A stretch of DNA of 10,585 nt from G039029935 sp039029935 (GCA_039029935.1 JBCCFC010000369.1:1-10585), one strand, 5' to 3'; shown: positions 1 through 6,638, counted from the stretch's first letter. A program made the numbers and translations. Notes: generated by a model not told the origin, from the letters alone.

Positions 1-15
1 GGAACGTATAAACGA

Positions 16-162
16 GTAACACAGATTGGTTATCTGTGGGCGCAGGTAGGCAACCTGCGAAACAGTAACACAGATTGGTTATCTGTGGGCGCAGGTAGGC
101 AACCTGCGAAACAGTAACACAGATTGATTATCTGTGAAGCAGGTAGCTAACCAGAGATACAG
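16..162 (+). repeat. tandem 49-bp double-hairpin repeat, three copies
   Basis: Units start at 16, 65 and 114. The first two (16-64, 65-113) are identical; the third (114-162) is diverged. Each unit begins GTAACA, followed by hairpin 1 (CACAGAT, 5-nt loop, ATCTGTG; 20-38 in copy 1) and hairpin 2 (CGCAGGT, 5-nt loop, ACCTGCG; 41-59). In copy 3 hairpin 1 stays perfect (118-136) with one loop change, while hairpin 2 has decayed. The same design occurs at 1872-1913 (minus orientation) and 8938-8988. I see no gene in 1-378: beyond this array and the fold-back element at 251-332 the stretch shows only a short ATTGGCCAAT palindrome at 175-184. Confidence 0.9.
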
Positions 163-250
163 TTTCTCGTCATCATTGGCCAATCCTTGGACAGTTGTTC
201 GAGCAAAGGTCTACACATTGCCGTCTAATCCCCTGTATAGCCGAGAAACA

Positions 251-332
251 TACTACAGCGGATTTGGGCAAGGAACGAACTTACTCTCCGCACAACCAAA
301 AATCTGTTTCCTCTCCAAAATCCGTTGTAGTA
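251..332 (-). mobile_element. MITE-like fold-back element, copy A
   Basis: An 82-bp stretch whose ends are an imperfect inverted repeat: TACTACAGCGGATT on the left and AATCCGTTGTAGTA on the right. Pairing continues inward with interruptions to about 275/308. Read on the minus strand it aligns end to end with copy B at 1621-1700, sharing the terminal 14 bases and an internal CAGATTTT block. It carries no coding capacity. TA at both outer ends would fit the TA target duplication of IS630/Tc1-mariner-type elements, but no transposase is present here. It lies 46 bp past the stop of the GcvT-like gene. Confidence 0.7.
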
Positions 333-378
333 TTTTGTCTCATTGCGTCAATCTCAAAATTATACCACAATGCCGACC

Positions 379-1563
379 CTATAACCCACGCGGAATCCGC
401 TTCTCCTCATCATAAAACGGCAACGCTACCACCTCACACGCATGCGCATGATTATCCCCATCCACCAAGGTCAATTGCTGCCCCAACCAACTATCCTGAC
501 GGGTCGCAGGCGCATCAAAGCGCACATAACCAATGCCCTTCTCCAATGTGGGTGACCAGCCACCAGCAGTGATGCTGCCCACTTGAATATCACCGTCCAA
601 CACCGCCAGACCAGCCTTGGGTGTTCCAGTTACGCTAACAAGACCAAACAACAAGCAGCGACGGTCAGCCTGTTCCAACGCAGCGCAGCCGACAAAATCG
701 GGTTTGGACAAATCGACAAACGCACTGAGTCCCGCCTCAAAGGGGGTCATATGGATATCCATGTCGGTCCCATTGTCGAGGATACCCGCTTCGATACGGC
801 GGATGCCCATTGATTCGAGGCTACCAAAGCGGATGCCATAGGGTTCGCCGCTGGTAAGCAGATGATCCCAGAGGGCAATGTGGTCGGTGGTCTCATTACT
901 ATAAATTTCAAAGCCAAGTTCACCTGTCCAGCCCGTGCGTGATACCAATAATTTTTGCCCGGCAAAGGTGAAGGTACACACATGGAAATAGCCAAAGCTA
1001 TCTGGTAGTGGCTCTTCGGTAGCTGCGTCAAGCACCTTCAACGCGTTGGGTCCTTGGACCTGCAATACCCATGAGCGCGGATCCGTAATTGTTACATCCA
1101 TATCATTTGAGTAGGCCAGCAACCACGAGTCAAACTCACCATTGGCCTTGACATACCAGAAGCGGTCTTTTGCCAAACGCATAAGGACACCATCCATGAG
1201 GATTTTACCCTGTGGTGTACAGGCGATAGCATAGCGAGCACGCCCTGTCTTCATGCGCTCCACTTTGCGAGAAAAAACATGGTCTACCAACATGCCAGCG
1301 TCAGGTCCTTGGATTTCAATCGGCTTTTCCGGCACATCGTAAAGCATAACCTCTTGACGTAGTTTCCAGTAATCGGCAACAGCGTCACCGTCCAGTGATA
1401 AGGGATAGAAACGATTGGCATAGACGCCATAGACGGTTTCAGGCGTGGCATAACGGGGCGCATAAGGGGACGCATCATAGCGTTTGGCACTGATGCGGAC
1501 GACATCGTGCGAGCTGGCATAGCCGATGCTGTTGGTTGGTTCTGTGTTGATTTGTGTTGTCAT
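379..1563 (-). CDS. GcvT/DmdA-family folate-binding aminomethyltransferase or demethylase
   Basis: A 394-residue protein of the glycine-cleavage T family, whose members move a one-carbon group from an N-, S- or O-methyl/aminomethyl donor to tetrahydrofolate in the cytoplasm. Visible landmarks are GKILMDG (119-125, D124 aligning with the family catalytic Asp), WVLQVQGPNA (165-174), RTGWTGELGFEIY (209-221), IRRIEAGI (254-261), TPFEAGL (273-279) and GIGYVRF (343-349). Length fits the family (about 360-400). The start at 1563 is preferred over an in-frame ATG at 1608 because GGGAG sits 6-7 nt upstream. No gcvH or gcvP lies nearby, so a true glycine-cleavage role is unlikely. DmdA-like or LigM-like demethylation, or dimethylglycine/sarcosine-type chemistry, are alternatives. 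It is divergent from the dioxygenase operon and bracketed by fold-back elements. Family is firm, substrate unknown. Confidence 0.88.
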   Translation of the reverse strand: MTTQINTEPTNSIGYASSHDVVRISAKRYDASPYAPRYATPETVYGVYANRFYPLSLDGDAVADYWKLRQEVMLYDVPEKPIEIQGPDAGMLVDHVFSRKVERMKTGRARYAIACTPQGKILMDGVLMRLAKDRFWYVKANGEFDSWLLAYSNDMDVTITDPRSWVLQVQGPNALKVLDAATEEPLPDSFGYFHVCTFTFAGQKLLVSRTGWTGELGFEIYSNETTDHIALWDHLLTSGEPYGIRFGSLESMGIRRIEAGILDNGTDMDIHMTPFEAGLSAFVDLSKPDFVGCAALEQADRRCLLFGLVSVTGTPKAGLAVLDGDIQVGSITAGGWSPTLEKGIGYVRFDAPATRQDSWLGQQLTLVDGDNHAHACEVVALPFYDEEKRIPRGL

Positions 1564-1620
1564 GGTGTTCTCCCTTGTTATGTTTACAGGTCTGTTAAGT
1601 AAGTCCAAAAAAATAATTAT

Positions 1621-1700
1621 TACTACAACGGATTAAGATAGGAGCAGATTTTGGCTCTGTACGGGAGATAAATCCGCTCCTATCTTAATCCGTTGTAGTA
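1621..1700 (+). mobile_element. MITE-like fold-back element, copy B
   Basis: An 80-bp near-perfect hairpin. A 25-bp arm at 1621-1645 (beginning TACTACAACGGATTAAGA) is exactly complementary to 1676-1700. Pairing resumes after one mismatch to give arms 1621-1650 and 1671-1700 around a 20-nt loop. The ends carry TA outside CTACAACGGATT, as expected for a TA-target MITE. It lies 57 bp upstream of the GcvT-like start. It is homologous to copy A in the opposite orientation, and there is no T-run to suggest a classical terminator. Confidence 0.75.
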
Positions 1701-1850
1701 TTTGCGATGGCTTATATCTAATTTCTTTTTTGGGGTTTACTTACATTGGTCCAATCTGGTGGCTTCGATCCTTTCTCAGCCAAAGCATAGCCCATTATAA
1801 GACCCAACTCGGTGTTCGGCGAAATATGTTTGACGCACCTATCCAAATGG

Positions 1851-1913
1851 GTTATGATCCTCATAACGTGGTGCGGACAGAATGTCCGCAACGGGCTGGA
1901 AGCCCGTGTTACT
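1851..1913 (-). repeat. three consecutive perfect hairpins upstream of the PhyH gene
   Basis: Three stems with 3-nt loops lie nearly end to end: GTTATGA/TCATAAC (1851-1867), TGCGGACA/TGTCCGCA (1872-1890) and ACGGGCT/AGCCCGT (1891-1907). Read on the minus strand the last two follow the prefix AGTAACAC (1913-1906), matching the architecture of the array at 16-162. The cluster ends 27 bp before the PhyH start codon, so it may lie in its 5' untranslated region. Confidence 0.85.
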
Positions 1914-1940
1914 TATCAACAGAAAATCAAGAGGAACACT

Positions 1941-2915
1941 ATGTCAAATCAATCAACCAGAGAGATTGCACCAGAGGTCGCCAGTGGGTTGACCTTCACA
2001 ACGATGCCTGAATTTATCGTCAAGCCAACAGTCAGCACATCGGGCGATTATGCTGACTTTTACCAAGAAAATGGTTATCTTGTTGTCCCTGATGCACTAT
2101 CACCGGACGAGTTGGATGAGCTACGCGCAGAAACGCTTGCTATCTGTCAAGGAGAGCGCGGCGAGGTACGCGGCTTTGAACCCAATGTGCCGGGAGAAAC
2201 GGAGGCGGATGTGCTGCGCCGCTATCTCTGCATTCACTTTCCACACAAAATCTCGCCCATCATGACCAAATATTTGGGGACACCCGCAATGACGGACATT
2301 TTGACCCAATTGGTTGGCCCCAACGTCAAGTGTATGCAATCCATGCTCTTTATCAAGGCAACGGGCAAACCGGGGCAGGCATGGCATCAGGATGAGTATT
2401 TCATCCCCACACGCGACCGTTCGCTGGTTGGCGGTTGGATCGCGATGGATGACGCCACGATTGAGAATGGCTGTCTCTGGATTATCTCGGGGTCACACAA
2501 ACCGGGCATTATCTATCCACAATGGGACCACGAAGACCATAAGTTTGACTGTGCAGGCGAGGCCTACCGTTTCCCCTACAGTGATGCCGACTCGATTCCG
2601 GTTGAGGTCAAAGCCGGAACCATCGTCTTTTTCAATGGCTATGTACTCCATCGCTCCTTCCCCAATCGTGCCCAAAGCGGCTATCGGCGCGTGTTGGTCA
2701 ACCACTACATGAATGCCAATTCTCTACTCCCTTGGCATTCACCCCAAAACGGCGAACACATGGCAGTCACCGACTATCGTGACATTATCATGATTGCGGG
2801 TGAAGACCCCTATGCCTACAAAGGCGTCGAAGAACGTGCCACTCCGAGTGTTCGTCCCAGTGGTGAAGGCGGCTGTGAAGCGTGGCGTAGCAAAGAAAAA
2901 CGAGAGAAAATTTAA
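1941..2915 (+). CDS. phytanoyl-CoA dioxygenase (PhyH) family Fe(II)/2-oxoglutarate oxygenase
   Basis: A 324-residue cytosolic oxygenase expected to couple 2-oxoglutarate decarboxylation to hydroxylation, or to oxidative demethylation, of a small substrate. The facial triad is visible as H149 and D151 in WHQDEYF and H237 in VLHRSF. R249 or R250, 12-13 residues after the distal His, is the probable 2-oxoglutarate anchor. Other PhyH hallmarks are FYQENGYLVVPDALS near 40-54, ENGCLWIISGSHK (175-187) and VKAGTIVFFNG (223-233). The start at 1941 is chosen for GAGGAA 4 nt upstream; the longer in-frame form from 1812 would translate through the hairpin cluster. It is first of three co-directional genes, followed after 99 bp of repeats by the dehydrogenase. 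The family includes ectoine hydroxylases and phosphonate oxygenases, so the substrate cannot be read from sequence. Confidence 0.9.
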   Translation: MSNQSTREIAPEVASGLTFTTMPEFIVKPTVSTSGDYADFYQENGYLVVPDALSPDELDELRAETLAICQGERGEVRGFEPNVPGETEADVLRRYLCIHFPHKISPIMTKYLGTPAMTDILTQLVGPNVKCMQSMLFIKATGKPGQAWHQDEYFIPTRDRSLVGGWIAMDDATIENGCLWIISGSHKPGIIYPQWDHEDHKFDCAGEAYRFPYSDADSIPVEVKAGTIVFFNGYVLHRSFPNRAQSGYRRVLVNHYMNANSLLPWHSPQNGEHMAVTDYRDIIMIAGEDPYAYKGVEERATPSVRPSGEGGCEAWRSKEKREKI

Positions 2916-2917
2916 TT

Positions 2918-2992
2918 AGTTGAAAGTTGAAAGTTGAAAGTTGATAGTTGGCTCTTCAACCCTTCAACTTTTCAACCTTTCAACTCTTCAAC
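2918..2992. repeat. inverted GTTGAA / TTCAAC short-repeat array
   Basis: GTTGAA or a one- to two-base variant recurs every 7 bp from 2919 to 2952. Its complement TTCAAC then recurs every 8 bp at 2955, 2963, 2971, 2979 and 2987. The halves can fold into a long imperfect hairpin. It fills almost the whole gap between the dioxygenase stop and the dehydrogenase ribosome site. A near twin lies at 5303-5376. Confidence 0.9.
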
Positions 2993-3014
2993 TTTTCCTA
3001 AAAAGGAGTTTATG

Positions 3015-4031
3015 ATGCAAGCATTAGTATGGGAAGCGGCAGAGCAGATGGCGATGCATGAGCAGGAGATGCCTGTGCCAGCAGCAGATGAGGTGCTGAT
3101 CAAGGTGGCGTATGCGGGCATTTGTGGGTCGGAGTTGAGCGGGTATTTGGGGCATAATGCACTGCGTGTGCCACCGCTGGTGATGGGGCATGAATTTTCG
3201 GGTGAGATTACCGAGGTTGGGTCTGCGGTGAGTAATGGGTTGGCAGTGGGGCAGGCGGTGACGGCCAATCCGCTCGATTATACGGAGCCCTGCGAGTTTT
3301 GTGACCAAGGGTTGAATCAACTTAGCCCAACACGGAAACTGATTGGGGCGCATCGACCTGGGGCGTATGCCGAGTATGTGACTGTGCCGGCGAAATTGGT
3401 GACAGCGTTGCCCGAAGGGATGCCGTTACGCATTGGTGCATTGACCGAGCCTGTGGGCTGTGCCGTGCGTGTGGGTGAGATTGCTGGCAATGTGCAGGGG
3501 CAAGACTGTCTGATTATCGGGGCTGGGCCGATTGGGTTGCTCAGTTTACAGATATTCCAACTCAATGGGGCAAATCGTATTTTTATTGCCGATTTGGACC
3601 CAGAGCGACTGGCAATGGGTGCTGAGTTGGGCGGGATTGCGCTACAGCCGCGTGAGGTCGACGTGGTCGCAACCGTGAAAGAGGCGACGGAAGACAAGGG
3701 CGTGGCAGTGTCGTTGGATGCAGTCGGCACAGCGTTGACGCGTACACAGTGTGTCTCTGCAACCCAAACACGAGGGCTGGTGATTTTGAGCGGTCTACAT
3801 GAAGAGGTCAGCGAAATGCCTGCTGCGGACATCATCCGCCGCGAGATTGCGATTCGTGGTTCTTTCTCCTATTCACCCGCCAACTTTGCGGCAGCGATTC
3901 CGCTACTCCACGAAGGCAAAATTCGGCTAGACCCTTGGATTGTGGAAGAACCACTGAGTAAGGGGGGCTATTGGTTTGACCGCTTGATTAAGGCACCGGG
4001 GAATGTGTCGAAGGTGCTGTTAGTGCCGTAG
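3015..4031 (+). CDS. zinc-type medium-chain alcohol/polyol dehydrogenase
   Basis: A 338-residue NAD(P)-dependent dehydrogenase of the MDR superfamily, nearest in feel to threonine/sorbitol/galactitol-phosphate dehydrogenases. Catalytic-zinc ligands are C37 (GICGSE), H59-E60 (GHEFSGEI) and probably E145 (LTEPVG). The Rossmann loop is GAGPIG (169-174), and D193 at the end of the next strand suggests NAD over NADP. The structural-zinc lobe is reduced: only C93 and C96 remain of the usual four Cys, with Ser at 104 near where the last is expected. AGGAG at 3004-3008 favours the second of two adjacent ATGs (3015, 6-nt spacing, over 3012). An in-frame ATG at 2934 would read through repeats. It sits between an oxygenase and an acid-sugar dehydratase, so it probably oxidises a hydroxyl of the same substrate series. 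Confidence 0.9.
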   Translation: MQALVWEAAEQMAMHEQEMPVPAADEVLIKVAYAGICGSELSGYLGHNALRVPPLVMGHEFSGEITEVGSAVSNGLAVGQAVTANPLDYTEPCEFCDQGLNQLSPTRKLIGAHRPGAYAEYVTVPAKLVTALPEGMPLRIGALTEPVGCAVRVGEIAGNVQGQDCLIIGAGPIGLLSLQIFQLNGANRIFIADLDPERLAMGAELGGIALQPREVDVVATVKEATEDKGVAVSLDAVGTALTRTQCVSATQTRGLVILSGLHEEVSEMPAADIIRREIAIRGSFSYSPANFAAAIPLLHEGKIRLDPWIVEEPLSKGGYWFDRLIKAPGNVSKVLLVP

Positions 4032-4076
4032 TCGGTAGGTCGGTATTCGGTAGGTCGGTGTTCGGTGGGTCGGTGT
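4032..4076 (+). repeat. three tandem 15-bp TCGGTAGGTCGGTAT units
   Basis: Units at 4032-4046, 4047-4061 and 4062-4076 read TCGGTAGGTCGGTAT, TCGGTAGGTCGGTGT and TCGGTGGGTCGGTGT. Each is an 8+7 alternation of TCGGT. The array begins directly after the dehydrogenase stop codon. Its sequence differs from the GTTGAA arrays flanking the neighbouring genes, but its 7-8-bp rhythm is the same. Confidence 0.9.
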
Positions 4077-4135
4077 TGGACATACTGAACACCAGCCGGC
4101 CTTTTTAACAGTGAACGAAAACAAGAGAGAAAACC

Positions 4136-5296
4136 ATGAAGATTACCAATATTGAAGCGGTTCGCCTGAAGATGCCAACACGTGAACCCACGACCAAGGC
4201 ACGACGTGATGCATGGCATGTCGAGGCTGAGGTTGCCAACCCCATGTCGCGCTTTCCCAAAGTGAAACGGCATCGCGGAATGTGGACGCCTAAATGGGAA
4301 CAGGTCTGGTGTAAAGTGACCTTGGAAGATGGTACATGGGGGCTGGGGAGTACGGACAACGGTCGTGTCACTGCCGCCATCATCGAAGATCATCTCGCCC
4401 CCAATCTGATTGGCGAGGATGGGCTGGCGATTGAAAAATTGGCGGACATGATGTTCCGCATGACCAAACCGTATGGCACAACGGGGTTGGCCTCCTATGC
4501 CATCAGTGCAGTAGATTTGGCACTGTGGGATGCCAAAGGCAAGCTCTTTGGTCAGCCCGTGTATAGCTTGCTGGGCGGTCCACACAAGGACAAAATCTTC
4601 TGCTACTCAACGGGCAATGATGTCGAGTGGTATCGTGTGTTGGGCTTTGAAGCCGGTAAGCTGGCCTGCCCCTATGGACCTGCAGATGGGCTGGATGGCA
4701 TCAAAAAGAACGAGGCATTTGTGGCGCAAGCACGAGAAACGATTGGCGATGACTGCGAATTGATGCTCGATTGCTGGATGGCCTTTGATGTCGAGTACAC
4801 GGTGAAATTGGCCGAGACACTGCGCCCCTATCGGCTGCACTGGATGGAAGAGTGTTTGCTCTCCGAGGATTTTGAGGCGCATATGGCATTGCGTCAACGA
4901 CTTCCTTGGCAGACCTTGACGACGGGCGAGCATTGGTACACGCATGTACCGTTCCTCTGGGCCGCCAGCAATCGCGTTGTCGATATCTTGCAGCCCGATA
5001 TCAACTGGTGTGGTGGGCTGAGTACCTGTCTCAAAATCTGCGCTGCCGCCGATGCGGCTGGCATCAATGTCATGTTGCATGGCGGTGGACGCAATCCGTT
5101 TGGGCAGCATCTCAGCATTGCCATGCCATCCATTCCCTGGCTCGAATGCTTTATCGGCTCGGCCCCCGGTGTGCCACTAGAAGAAGTCCCCAACATCCCA
5201 GGGCAAGCTGTCCCCAAAGAGGGCTGGCTTATCCCCAATGATGCGCCGGGATTTGGGTTGGGTATTGAGGAGGAATGGCTGGAGCCGTTTTTTTAG
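4136..5296 (+). CDS. enolase-superfamily acid-sugar dehydratase, L-rhamnonate dehydratase-like
   Basis: A 386-residue protein of the mandelate racemase/muconate lactonizing subgroup, which abstracts the alpha proton of a sugar acid and expels water to give a 2-keto-3-deoxy acid. Mg ligands are D212 (LMLDCWM), E238 (MEEC) and E265 (TTGEHW). The general acid/base pair is H315 (MLHGGG) with D288 (LQPDINWCGG), and K175 lies in the second-strand motif AGKLACPYGP. The blocks GPADGLDGIKK, LMLDCWMAFDVEY and QPDINWCGG closely recall E. coli L-rhamnonate dehydratase (405 residues), though the C-terminal 70 residues differ. A weak GAGAGA precedes the only sensible ATG. It is last of three co-directional genes, 104 bp after the dehydrogenase. 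Rhamnonate, or a related 6-deoxy or methylated acid, is the best guess; another aldonate is possible. Confidence 0.85.
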   Translation: MKITNIEAVRLKMPTREPTTKARRDAWHVEAEVANPMSRFPKVKRHRGMWTPKWEQVWCKVTLEDGTWGLGSTDNGRVTAAIIEDHLAPNLIGEDGLAIEKLADMMFRMTKPYGTTGLASYAISAVDLALWDAKGKLFGQPVYSLLGGPHKDKIFCYSTGNDVEWYRVLGFEAGKLACPYGPADGLDGIKKNEAFVAQARETIGDDCELMLDCWMAFDVEYTVKLAETLRPYRLHWMEECLLSEDFEAHMALRQRLPWQTLTTGEHWYTHVPFLWAASNRVVDILQPDINWCGGLSTCLKICAAADAAGINVMLHGGGRNPFGQHLSIAMPSIPWLECFIGSAPGVPLEEVPNIPGQAVPKEGWLIPNDAPGFGLGIEEEWLEPFF

Positions 5297-5302
5297 GGAA
5301 GA

Positions 5303-5376
5303 GTTGAAGGGTTGAAAGGTTGAAGGGTTGAAGAGTTGAAGTCAACTTACCCGCTTCAACCTTTCAACCTTTCAAC
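5303..5376. repeat. inverted GTTGAA / TTCAAC octamer array between convergent genes
   Basis: GTTGAA occurs exactly every 8 bp at 5303, 5311, 5319, 5327 and 5335. The complement TTCAAC follows at 5355, 5363 and 5371, also 8 bp apart. The halves form a long imperfect hairpin filling the space between the dehydratase stop (5296) and the convergent rlmI-like stop (5388). It could serve as a bidirectional transcription end, but it lacks a clean GC stem with a T-run. Confidence 0.9.
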
Positions 5377-5387
5377 CCTTCCTCATA

Positions 5388-6638
5388 TCAAACTTTGGCA
5401 AACAGGCACTTTAAGTATGCACCTTCGGGGAATCCAATCGAATGGTCGAGTGCATGACCTGTGCGCGATAGTTCTTTCATGGGGCGTCGGGATTGGCGAG
5501 CGGCTTCACGAATTGTGTTGAAAAAGGTGTCGGCGTCTACACGACTGGAGCAGGAGGCGAGGACAATTGTGCCGCCTTTCTTGGTGACGCGCAGGCCAAG
5601 TTTGGTCAGACGGGCATAGGCAGATAAGGCACCCTCAATCTCATTTTGCTTTTTGGCAAAGGCGGGTGGGTCGATGATGACCATATCAAATTGTTTGCCA
5701 GAACGTGCCATCTCAGAGAGTGCTTTGAAGGCGTCTGCTGCCAAGATTTCATGATGCACATGGGCGATGTTGGGCTGGTCGTGATTAAGCGCAAAGTTGC
5801 GTTCGGCCGCGGCCAGTGCGGGTTTGCTGATGTCGAGGCTAGTCACACGGGATGCCCCACCCCGCGCCGCATAGAGCGAGAAACCGCCTGTGTAGGCAAA
5901 GACGTTTAGCACATCATGCGCCTGTTCTTGTACCACCAGTTGTTCGACACGAGCGCGATTATCACGCTGGTCCAAGAAAAAGCCTGTCTTCTGCCCAACA
6001 ATTGGATCGGCCTCAAAGCGCAGACCATTTTCTAGGAAAATTACAGGTCCATCCAATGCATCACCGTGCAAAATCATGCCATCACTCAGCCCGTGTAGCG
6101 TGTCCACTTCTTTTTGTACAGCACGACTCATGCGCAGGACAACGCGTTTGGCCTGTGTTTCCTCAAGGAGCGGTGGCACAATAGATCGTAAGTGGGGAAC
6201 CCACGCGGGTGTATACAGTTTGAGGACACAGGTGTCCGCATATCGGTCGATGACGAGACCCGGCAACCCATCATTCTCGCCACTGACCAGACGATAGCCA
6301 TTGGTGTTGGTAGAGAGAAGTGGGTCACGTTTGGATATAGTTTTGCGCAGATGGTCGGCAAACCAACTGTCATCAATCGTGATTGGCGAGCCGCTGTGGA
6401 GGATGCGCACACGGATGGGTGACGTAGGGTTATAGAGGCCAATTGCCAAGAAACGCCGTTTGCGGTCAAAGATGACGGCCAAATCACCAGACTTCCCCTC
6501 CTTTGCGGGTGATTGGATGGCAGACGCAAATACCCAAGGGTGGCCTTGGCGGATGGCCTGCTCCGCTTGTTTGGTGACGCGGATGGCAAGACGTTTTTCA
6601 CTTGGCAACGGCATGAAATCGAGCTGCATAAAAAACAT
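5388..6638 (-). CDS. rlmI: RlmI-type 23S rRNA (cytosine-C5) methyltransferase
   Basis: A 416-residue SAM-dependent RNA methyltransferase of the RlmI/RlmK family; E. coli RlmI makes m5C1962 in 23S rRNA. An N-terminal PUA domain spans about 14-90 (GHPWVFASAI at 32-41). Next come the family motif GQKTGFFLDQRDNR (215-228), SAM motif I LNVFAYTGGFS (244-254), acidic D269 for the SAM ribose, motif IV DPPAFAK (323-329), and SCS (362-364) whose C363 is the expected catalytic nucleophile. Length is near the usual 396-400. The start is ambiguous: ATG at 6638 has GAGGAA almost abutting it, while in-frame ATGs at 6629 and 6614 lie before the conserved domain. It lies 16 nt behind the hydrolase gene on the same strand, so it is probably co-transcribed with it. 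The symbol is by family; the exact target base is inferred. Confidence 0.9.
   Translation of the reverse strand: MFFMQLDFMPLPSEKRLAIRVTKQAEQAIRQGHPWVFASAIQSPAKEGKSGDLAVIFDRKRRFLAIGLYNPTSPIRVRILHSGSPITIDDSWFADHLRKTISKRDPLLSTNTNGYRLVSGENDGLPGLVIDRYADTCVLKLYTPAWVPHLRSIVPPLLEETQAKRVVLRMSRAVQKEVDTLHGLSDGMILHGDALDGPVIFLENGLRFEADPIVGQKTGFFLDQRDNRARVEQLVVQEQAHDVLNVFAYTGGFSLYAARGGASRVTSLDISKPALAAAERNFALNHDQPNIAHVHHEILAADAFKALSEMARSGKQFDMVIIDPPAFAKKQNEIEGALSAYARLTKLGLRVTKKGGTIVLASCSSRVDADTFFNTIREAARQSRRPMKELSRTGHALDHSIGFPEGAYLKCLFAKV

Larger units (their letters stand above)
1564..1940. other. divergent intergenic region between GcvT-like and PhyH genes
   Basis: This 377-bp region must hold the promoters of two divergent transcripts. 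It contains fold-back copy B (1621-1700) and a three-hairpin cluster (1851-1913). In between (1701-1850) I see no convincing gene, RNA or paired -35/-10 boxes. In-frame upstream ATGs for both flanking genes fall inside it but lack ribosome sites. Confidence 0.6.

Noticed and set aside
16..162. CRISPR array
   Set aside because: Units are head-to-tail with no unique spacers, and each unit is itself two hairpins.
195..572. Plus-strand open frame of 125 codons at the left edge
   Set aside because: It runs antisense into the GcvT-like gene and across the fold-back element, has no recognisable domain and no ribosome site; treated as a shadow.
379..1563. True glycine-cleavage T protein (gcvT)
   Set aside because: The fold fits, but no gcvH or gcvP is nearby and the gene stands beside a catabolic operon, so no symbol was given.
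1694..1722. Promoter formed by the end of fold-back copy B (TTGTAG as -35)
   Set aside because: The spacing to TATCTA or TCTAAT is possible but the -10 match is weak and no independent evidence supports it.
1812..1940. N-terminal extension of the PhyH protein from an upstream ATG
   Set aside because: It would translate the hairpin cluster into non-conserved sequence; the GAGGAA before 1941 marks the true start.
2934..3014. N-terminal extension of the dehydrogenase
   Set aside because: The extra residues are translated TTCAAC repeat (FNPSTFQPFNSSTF); AGGAG precedes the ATG at 3015.
3317..3835. Minus-strand open frame of 172 codons inside the dehydrogenase
   Set aside because: Antisense shadow of a strongly conserved coding frame; its translation is Ser/Pro/Thr-rich without any motif.
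4053..4106. Rho-independent terminator between dehydrogenase and dehydratase
   Set aside because: GGTCGGTGTTC can pair imperfectly with GAACACCAGCC, but four unpaired bases separate the stem from the TTTTT run, and the pairing uses a tandem-repeat arm, so it is not convincing.
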